Origin: Herbaspirillum sp. RTI4
GTDB taxonomy: Bacteria > Pseudomonadota > Gammaproteobacteria > Burkholderiales > Burkholderiaceae_D
NCBI RefSeq assembly: GCF_034313965.1
Contig: NZ_JAVIWQ010000002.1
Location: 2,976,001 to 3,040,000 of the forward strand
Reading direction: 5' to 3'
DNA: 64,000 nt
Positions 58,515-64,000 of this stretch are shown piece after piece. The notes beneath the pieces are model-generated. The model was not told the origin of the DNA and ran no database searches. It saw nothing but the letters and a program-made list of their open reading frames with translations. A program made the position numbers and the translations under genes. The first letter of the stretch is position 1, and the number at the start of each line of letters is the position of its first letter.

Positions 58515-59417
58515 ATGCCTCTTTCCCACCTGTTAATCGGCCTCAGCATCGTCTTCATCTGGGGCACCAATTTTGTCGTCATCAAATGGGGCCTGGCCGA
58601 TTTTCCTCCGTTTTTGTTCGCCACATTGCGCTTTACCCTGTCCGCCTTGCCGTGGCTATTCTTTATTCGTCGCCCGAAGGTGTCATGGGGCAAACTGGCA
58701 ACTTTCGGTGTCTTCCACGGTGTCGGCCAGTTCGGGCTGCTGTTTTTGGCAATGCGGCACGACATCACTCCGGGTCTGGCGTCGCTGGTCGTGCAGGCAC
58801 AAGTCTTTTTCACCATCGGCATGGCCATGCTGCTCAAGGGTGAACGTATCAAGCCGCTACAGGTGCTGGCCTTGTTGCTGGCGGTGGCAGGCATAGGCGT
58901 GATTGCTTTGCGCATTGCCGGCGACACTTCCACTACCGTGACCATGCTCGGATTGCTGCTGGTGCTTGGCGCGGCGTTCAGTTGGGCGGTGTGCAATCTG
59001 ACCGTGCGCAGCGCGGGACGAGTTGATGCGCTGGGCTTCATGGTGTGGAGCAGTGTGTTCGCGATACCGCCGCTGCTGGCACTGAGCCTGTTCATCGAAG
59101 GTCCGACACACATTGCCAGCGCATTCACTCAGGCGAGCTTCGGCGGCTGGAGCGCAGTGATCTGGCAAGCGGTTGCCAACTCACTATTCGGCTACGGTGC
59201 CTGGAACTGGCTGCTGGCGCGCCATCCCGCTGCCACCGTGACGCCGCTGGCCTTATTGGCCCCCGTATTCGGCATGACCGCCTCCGCCCTGCTGCTGGCC
59301 GAACCCTTGCCTCCCTGGAAACTGGCGGCCGCTGCGCTGGTGTTGGGCGCACTACTGATCAACATGCTGGCGTCGCGCCCTTCCCGGGTGACCGCGCTTG
59401 ATGCGGCACTCGATTGA
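58515..59417 (+). CDS. EamA/DMT-family transporter
   Basis: A 300-residue inner-membrane protein with ten predicted helices in two EamA repeats, for example LIGLSIVFIWGTNFVVIKWG and LGLLLVLGAAFSWAVCNLTV. Members export amino acids or other small metabolites. The substrate is unknown. It is transcribed alone. Confidence 0.88.
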   Translation: MPLSHLLIGLSIVFIWGTNFVVIKWGLADFPPFLFATLRFTLSALPWLFFIRRPKVSWGKLATFGVFHGVGQFGLLFLAMRHDITPGLASLVVQAQVFFTIGMAMLLKGERIKPLQVLALLLAVAGIGVIALRIAGDTSTTVTMLGLLLVLGAAFSWAVCNLTVRSAGRVDALGFMVWSSVFAIPPLLALSLFIEGPTHIASAFTQASFGGWSAVIWQAVANSLFGYGAWNWLLARHPAATVTPLALLAPVFGMTASALLLAEPLPPWKLAAAALVLGALLINMLASRPSRVTALDAALD

Positions 59418-59456
59418 CACGGATTTAAACGGATTCAAACGGATTCAAACGACCCT

Positions 59457-60602
59457 ATGACTATTGCATCCCCCTCGCCTCTACGGCTGGCCTTCGTCGA
59501 CCTGGAAACTACCGGTGCGACTGCCGCCAGCGATGGCATTACCGAAATCGGTGTGATTGAAGTCGATGCAGAGGGCGTGCGCGAGTGGAGCACGCTGATT
59601 AATCCCGACCGGCCGATCTCTGCTTTCATCGAGTCGCTGACCGGCATTTCCGACGACATGGTGGCCGATGCCCCGCGTTTCGAAGAAATTGCCGATGAGC
59701 TGCATGCCCGGCTTGAGGGCCGTTTGTTCATTGCGCACAATGCGCGCTTCGATCATGGCTTTCTCAAGTCTGCCTTCGATCTTAGCGGCCACGTATTTGA
59801 GCCCGATGTGCTGTGTACGGTGCGTTTGTCCCGCAAGTTGTATCCGGCTTTTGCGCGCCACAATCTCGATTCCATCGCGGAGCGCCATCATTTGCATGTC
59901 AGCGATCGCCATCGTGCTCTTGGCGATGCGCGGGTGCTCTGGCTATTTTGGCAAGCGCTCTCGCGCGACCATTCGGCCGCGCAGGTGCAGGCCGCGGTGT
60001 CGAAACTGACGCAGCGCGGGGGGCGGCTGGCAACGAATGAGCCGGCGGATACCGATGTGCCTGCCGCTGCCGCAATAGATAAGCAAGCCGCTGCGTCATT
60101 GCCGCAACCGCTGCCGAATGCGCCGGTATCGGGGTCGGCAAAGGCGTCGATAAATGCAACTGCCAATGCCTCAATCAACGCCTCAGTCAATGCCTCAGTC
60201 AATGCCTCAGTCAATCCGCCAATTAGTGCATCAGCCAGTGCAACGGAAAATGTGTCGGCACACCAGCCCGCCCTGTCCAGCGGAGAGCCCCGCTGCGCCT
60301 GGCGCGTTGTGGTGCGCGGCGAACAGATCACTTTGAAAATCGTCATACCGGACGATCTGTTTTGCGCCGAGGATGACACGCTTTTCGGCCGCTTCGACAA
60401 TCCCGCTACTGCCAAGGAGGCTCTGCGCGAACTCGCTGAAACGCATCGTCTTTGTCCGGCACTTCTGAAATTGAGCCGGACTAAAGCCGGTGCGCCTTGC
60501 GCCGCGCACAAAGCCGGCAAGTGCGACGGGGCCTGCTCCGGCGGGGAAGATCGGGCGGCACATGCGGGTCGCGTTCTGACAGCGCTAAGCACCCTGCGAT
60601 AG
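59457..60602 (+). CDS. DnaQ-like 3'-5' exonuclease with repeat linker
   Basis: A 381-residue protein. Residues 1-185 are a DEDDh exonuclease: LAFVDLETTGATAA (D and E), IAHNARFDHGFLKS (D) and RHRALGDARVL (H and D). The linker has an NASVNASVNASVN repeat encoded by 12-bp units around 60166-60215. The C-terminal part has CPALLKLSRTKAGAPCAAHK and KCDGACSGGE, the cysteine motif found after the nuclease in UvrC/Cho-type proteins, but a GIY-YIG domain is missing. It probably acts in DNA repair or proofreading. Confidence 0.82.
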   Translation: MTIASPSPLRLAFVDLETTGATAASDGITEIGVIEVDAEGVREWSTLINPDRPISAFIESLTGISDDMVADAPRFEEIADELHARLEGRLFIAHNARFDHGFLKSAFDLSGHVFEPDVLCTVRLSRKLYPAFARHNLDSIAERHHLHVSDRHRALGDARVLWLFWQALSRDHSAAQVQAAVSKLTQRGGRLATNEPADTDVPAAAAIDKQAAASLPQPLPNAPVSGSAKASINATANASINASVNASVNASVNPPISASASATENVSAHQPALSSGEPRCAWRVVVRGEQITLKIVIPDDLFCAEDDTLFGRFDNPATAKEALRELAETHRLCPALLKLSRTKAGAPCAAHKAGKCDGACSGGEDRAAHAGRVLTALSTLR

Positions 60603-60674
60603 TCCGTTTCGACCTGACGAGTACGGGAAATTTCCTGAAGTGATAGCATTCCTTTTTGCCAACGAGGAATGACT

Positions 60675-61373
60675 ATGACGACAAGCAGCCAGTGGATTGA
60701 GATTGATGCAGCCGACGGTAAATTTGGTGCCTACCTTGCGTTGCCACACACAGGCAAAGGGCCTGGCATTATTTTGATTCAGGAAATTTTCGGTGTGAAT
60801 GCGCATATCCGCGCCGTTGCCGATCAATATGCCGCAGATGGCTATGTGGTGCTGGCACCGGATATCTTCTGGCGCGCGCAGCCGCGTGTCGAATTGGGCT
60901 ACGCAGGTGAAGATTGGGACAAGGCAGTCAAGTTGATGCAGCAGACCGACTTTGACAAAGCCGTAGGCGATATTGCTTTATGCGGTAAAACTTTGCGCGC
61001 CTTGCCTCAGCTGGATGGCAAAGTCGCCATCATCGGTTATTGCATGGGCGGCATGCTGGCGTATAACGCAGCGGCTAAGGGACTGGTCGATGCGGCAATC
61101 GCCTATTACGGCGGCGGCATCCAGAATCAGTTGGAAAAAGCGGCATCGGTCAAAGTGCCTTTCCAGATGCATTTCGGCGAACTCGATACGCATATCCCGC
61201 TGGCGGAAGTGCAGAAAATCGGTGAGAAGTTTACCGATAACGATAATGTGGAAATTCACGTTTATCCGCTCGCCGAACATGGTTTCAATTGTTCGCACCG
61301 GGAATCGTATCAGCAACGTGCCGCCGCACTGGCGCACGGGAATTCGCTGGTTTTCTTAGGTGAAAATCTGTAA
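60675..61373 (+). CDS. Dienelactone hydrolase family protein
   Basis: A 232-residue alpha/beta hydrolase. The nucleophile is a cysteine (IIGYCMGGMLAYN), with aspartate in HFGELDTHIP and histidine in YPLAEHGFNCS. This is the Cys-Asp-His triad of dienelactone hydrolases, which cleave the lactone ring in chlorocatechol degradation; many relatives have other esterase roles. ATG 60675 has GAGGA at a good distance, better than the ATG at 60669. Confidence 0.9.
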   Translation: MTTSSQWIEIDAADGKFGAYLALPHTGKGPGIILIQEIFGVNAHIRAVADQYAADGYVVLAPDIFWRAQPRVELGYAGEDWDKAVKLMQQTDFDKAVGDIALCGKTLRALPQLDGKVAIIGYCMGGMLAYNAAAKGLVDAAIAYYGGGIQNQLEKAASVKVPFQMHFGELDTHIPLAEVQKIGEKFTDNDNVEIHVYPLAEHGFNCSHRESYQQRAAALAHGNSLVFLGENL

Positions 61374-61502
61374 GTACGAGTAATAAGTAGGGGTAGTAAC
61401 TGCCGGCGTATGTGTCGGCAGTAAATGCCGGTAGCAAACTCAGCGCCTGCAACGGGCGCTGATTGCATTGAACGCGACCCTATCCGCACCGCTGCCCCTG
61501 TT

Positions 61503-61934
61503 TTACTCGGGTGTCTCGCTTGCCGGTGGTTTCAGCAGGCTCAGGATGGCATGCAGCTCATCACGCATCGCCTCAATTTCAACGACCGACAGCGTGATCT
61601 GGCCGCTGGTATCGCCCTCGGCATCCAGGCTCTCATCCATATGCAAATGGGTATCGAGCTTGTTGCGCGCACCGCTGATGGTGAAACCTTGTTCATACAG
61701 TAAGTCGCGTATGCGTCGGATCAGCAAGACTTCGTGATGCTGATAATAACGGCGATTGCCGCGTCGCTTCACCGGCTTTAACTGGGTGAATTCCTGTTCC
61801 CAGTAACGCAGCACATGCGGCTTGACGCCGCACAGCTCGCTGACCTCGCCTATCGTGAAATAGCGTTTGGCCGGAATCGGAGGCAAGGCAGGCAATGGCG
61901 CCATTGCCGGTTTGATGCTGCGCTCATTGCTCAT
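61503..61934 (-). CDS. MerR-family transcriptional regulator
   Basis: A 143-residue protein with an N-terminal MerR HTH (YFTIGEVSELCGVKPHVLRY, with WEQEF and NRRYYQHHEVLLIRRIRDLL). The C-terminal part is short, without a metal-binding motif. It sits 3 bp after ihfA, an arrangement typical of beta- and gamma-proteobacteria (pheT-ihfA-merR). The inducer is unknown. Confidence 0.92.
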   Translation of the reverse strand: MSNERSIKPAMAPLPALPPIPAKRYFTIGEVSELCGVKPHVLRYWEQEFTQLKPVKRRGNRRYYQHHEVLLIRRIRDLLYEQGFTISGARNKLDTHLHMDESLDAEGDTSGQITLSVVEIEAMRDELHAILSLLKPPASETPE

Positions 61935-61937
61935 CGT

Positions 61938-62354
61938 TTAGGCAACCAGTGTCAGCGGTGTGGGGTGGGAGTTGAGTTCGACCATTTCCTTGAGTTTCTG
62001 ACTGGCATGGAAGGTCACGACGCGCCGTGCGGTAATCGGGATTTCCTCACCAGTCTTGGGATTGCGGCCGGGACGCTGCGGCTTGTCGCGCAACTGAAAA
62101 TTACCGTAACCGGAGAGTTTGACCGCTTCGCCGCGTTCCAGCGCGTTGCGGATTTCATCGAAGAATGTTTCCACCATGTCCTTGGCTTCACGCTTGTTCA
62201 AACCGACTTGTTCGAACAGCAATTCGGCCAGCTCTGCCTTGGTGAGTGTCGGCAAGCTTTTTTCGACCTGCGAGCGCGCCTGCGCTTCTTGCATGGCGCG
62301 CTGTAAATCGCCATCCAGCATCGAGAGCAAGTCCGACGAGATTATATTGTTCAT
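61938..62354 (-). CDS. ihfA: Integration host factor subunit alpha
   Basis: A 138-residue IHF alpha: [20 protein letters not shown], the DNA-intercalating proline arm in [20 protein letters not shown], and [11 protein letters not shown]. The N-terminus is about 35 residues longer than in E. coli, seen also in other Burkholderiales. IHF bends DNA and commonly assists tyrosine-integrase recombination, so it may serve the island. It follows pheT. Confidence 0.95.
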   Translation of the reverse strand: MNNIISSDLLSMLDGDLQRAMQEAQARSQVEKSLPTLTKAELAELLFEQVGLNKREAKDMVETFFDEIRNALERGEAVKLSGYGNFQLRDKPQRPGRNPKTGEEIPITARRVVTFHASQKLKEMVELNSHPTPLTLVA

Positions 62355-62497
62355 TGCGCTACTGTCCCTGGCGTTGATTTGCACGTTTGCATAATGTTAA
62401 AGCGCCCGCTATAGAGCGAACGACTGCGGTGCGAATCCTCCGTTATTGACTGTTTCTCAACGTCTATCAATGTCTATCAATAACGGACAGTGCCACC

Positions 62498-64000
62498 TCA
62501 AGTGCGTAAGCGGGCGCCCAATTGCGCGCTGGCGGCAGCGATAAACGCCTGCATCGCCGCATCCACTGTATCGTCTTGAAGGGTGTTTTTAGTATCTTGC
62601 AAGGTAAATCGGAAAGCAAGGCTTTTTTCGTTAATTTCCAAGCCGGCGCCGTGATATTCATCAAATAAAACAATGGCTTGCAAGATCTCGCAATGTGTAT
62701 TGCCGTGCTTTTCCGCCGTAAATACATCCAGCAGTTGCTGCACTTGTATTTGTTGATCGACTACCAGCGCCAGATCGCGGGTTACGGCCGGGAAACGGGA
62801 AATATCCGCGTAGGAAGGCAGGTCGCGCTGTTGCAAGGCTTCGGCATCGATTTCAAACACCAGCGGCGCTTGTGGCAGGTCATATTTCTGCTGCCATTGC
62901 GGATGCAGTTCGCCGATGTAACCGACATTAACCCCCTCGACGAAGACATGCGCGGAACGCCCCGGATGCAAGGCAGGATGTTCGCCTTTCACGAAGCGCA
63001 CAGCGCGCGGCGCAAACAGCGCTTCCAGATCGGCTTTCAGGTCGAAGAAGTCGATTGCCCGGCTCTTCTGCCCCCATTGCTCATCGGCTGCTCCGCCAAA
63101 AGCCAGTGCCGTCACGCGCTTGGGCTGGTCGTAACCGGCCACAGTGAGCGGGCCGTCGGCCACCGCCGCATTGCGCAGATAGACGCCGCCGATTTCAAAA
63201 ATACGCACACGCGCTGCCTTGCGGTTGAGGTTGTAGCGCAAGTTGGACACCAGACTGGCGATCAGCGAGGAACGCATCACGCTCATCTGGCTGGCAATCG
63301 GATTGAGCAGTTTGATCGGCTTCTGGTTATTGCAGAAATCCGCTTCCCAGGCGTCCTCAACAAAACTGAAGTTGATGACTTCCTGATAGTCCAGCGCGGC
63401 CAGCAGGTGGCGGATGTCAAACAGCGAACGGCGGTTTTCCGGTTCGATGCGCATGGTGTTGGGCGCTGTCGGGGGACGCGTCGGGATATTTTCAAAACCG
63501 TAGACGCGGGCGATTTCTTCGATCAGGTCTTCTTCGATTTCGATGTCGAAACGGTAGGACGGCGGCGTCACGGAAAACACACCTTCGGCCACGGTGAAGG
63601 CAAGGCCCAGACGGGTGAAAATATCGGCGATCTGATCTTGCAGGATATCGACGCCGATCACCTTGTTGGCCCGCGCCACGCGCAGACTGACCGGCGGACG
63701 GGCAGGCAGATTAGGCGACTGGTCGTCGACGGCACCAACACGGGTGTCTGGTGTGCCGCAGATTTCAAGAATCAGCGCCGTGATCCGTTCGAGATGTTCG
63801 ACCGTGGTGGCGAAATCGACGCCGCGCTCGAAGCGGTGAGCCGCATCGGTGGAGAAATTGTAGCGGCGTGCCCGGCCCTGAATCGATTGCGGCCACCAGA
63901 AAGCGGCTTCCAGATAAATATTTTGCGTATCGAGGGTGACCGATGTAGCGTCGCCGCCCATGATGCCGGCCAGCGATTCGACCGACTGACTGTCGGCAAC
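62498..64000 (-). CDS. pheT: Phenylalanyl-tRNA synthetase beta subunit (5' part outside the window)
   Basis: The C-terminal part of PheT, which together with PheS charges tRNA-Phe. The visible frame starts in the B3/4 editing region ([14 protein letters not shown]), continues through B5 ([20 protein letters not shown]), and ends with the FDX-ACB anticodon-binding domain. No damage is visible. The N-terminal part lies beyond 64000. Confidence 0.97.
   Translation of the reverse strand, partial: VADSQSVESLAGIMGGDATSVTLDTQNIYLEAAFWWPQSIQGRARRYNFSTDAAHRFERGVDFATTVEHLERITALILEICGTPDTRVGAVDDQSPNLPARPPVSLRVARANKVIGVDILQDQIADIFTRLGLAFTVAEGVFSVTPPSYRFDIEIEEDLIEEIARVYGFENIPTRPPTAPNTMRIEPENRRSLFDIRHLLAALDYQEVINFSFVEDAWEADFCNNQKPIKLLNPIASQMSVMRSSLIASLVSNLRYNLNRKAARVRIFEIGGVYLRNAAVADGPLTVAGYDQPKRVTALAFGGAADEQWGQKSRAIDFFDLKADLEALFAPRAVRFVKGEHPALHPGRSAHVFVEGVNVGYIGELHPQWQQKYDLPQAPLVFEIDAEALQQRDLPSYADISRFPAVTRDLALVVDQQIQVQQLLDVFTAEKHGNTHCEILQAIVLFDEYHGAGLEINEKSLAFRFTLQDTKNTLQDDTVDAAMQAFIAAASAQLGARLRT

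Overview
The window looks like part of a betaproteobacterial chromosome, most likely Burkholderiales and perhaps Oxalobacteraceae-like. This rests on the make-up of the flanking core genes (uvrB, an aromatic aminotransferase, znuABC, a long-N-terminus IHF alpha beside a MerR regulator and pheT) and is not a species call. Core DNA flanks a mobile island of about 41 kb.

Left flank (1-6355): the C-terminal part of an RND efflux pump, an exported SAM-methyltransferase-like protein, a four-repeat membrane protein, and an isolated PD-(D/E)XK-like DUF4268 protein. After these come wreckage of an IS3-family element and the C-terminus of an unrelated tyrosine integrase.

Island (6356-47388): it is bounded by a perfect 47-bp direct repeat of the 3' part of tRNA-Asn(GTT). 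The intact tRNA gene and a full tyrosine integrase are at the right end. Paired TTCCGGCA repeats with an 11-bp period lie about 92-95 bp inside both ends and look like integrase arm sites. The island is a mosaic. A three-gene module (an unknown protein, an excisionase-like HTH protein, and a winged-helix Rep-like protein) occurs twice in opposite orientation, at 7.6-9.4 kb and 38.8-42.1 kb. A second integrase C-terminus at 12.4 kb shows that two related elements were fused. The cargo is mainly defence: a Ser/Thr kinase operon (10.0-11.7 kb), two tandem SF2/Z1-like ATPases (15.3-19.2 kb), and a BREX locus (brxA-brxB-brxC-pglX, then an AbiE-like toxin-antitoxin pair, then pglZ). PglZ is split by an ISL3-family insertion, and no brxL is present. 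Further right are a decayed DUF4011/DUF3320-type gene, an inverted pair of unusual repeats, a small HTH regulator with a perfect operator palindrome, a TraG-like/AAA+ chimera, a STAND NTPase remnant, and several IS elements (IS3, IS30, ISL3, IS66, IS5 remnant).

Right flank (47389-64000): tyrB/aspC-like aminotransferase, divergent uvrB, and a uracil-DNA-glycosylase-like gene with an altered active-site motif. Next is a zinc-acquisition block: znuA-znuB-znuC with a small membrane protein, divergent from a zrg-like operon (DUF2796, ABC ATPase, FtsX-type permease, DUF3299) across a candidate Zur site. Then come a DMT exporter, a DnaQ-like exonuclease with a repeat linker, a dienelactone hydrolase, a MerR regulator, ihfA, and the C-terminal part of pheT running off the window.

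Several reading frames in the island are broken by single-base changes, two of them in C-runs. These are either real decay or assembly errors, so the affected genes should be checked before being called dead.
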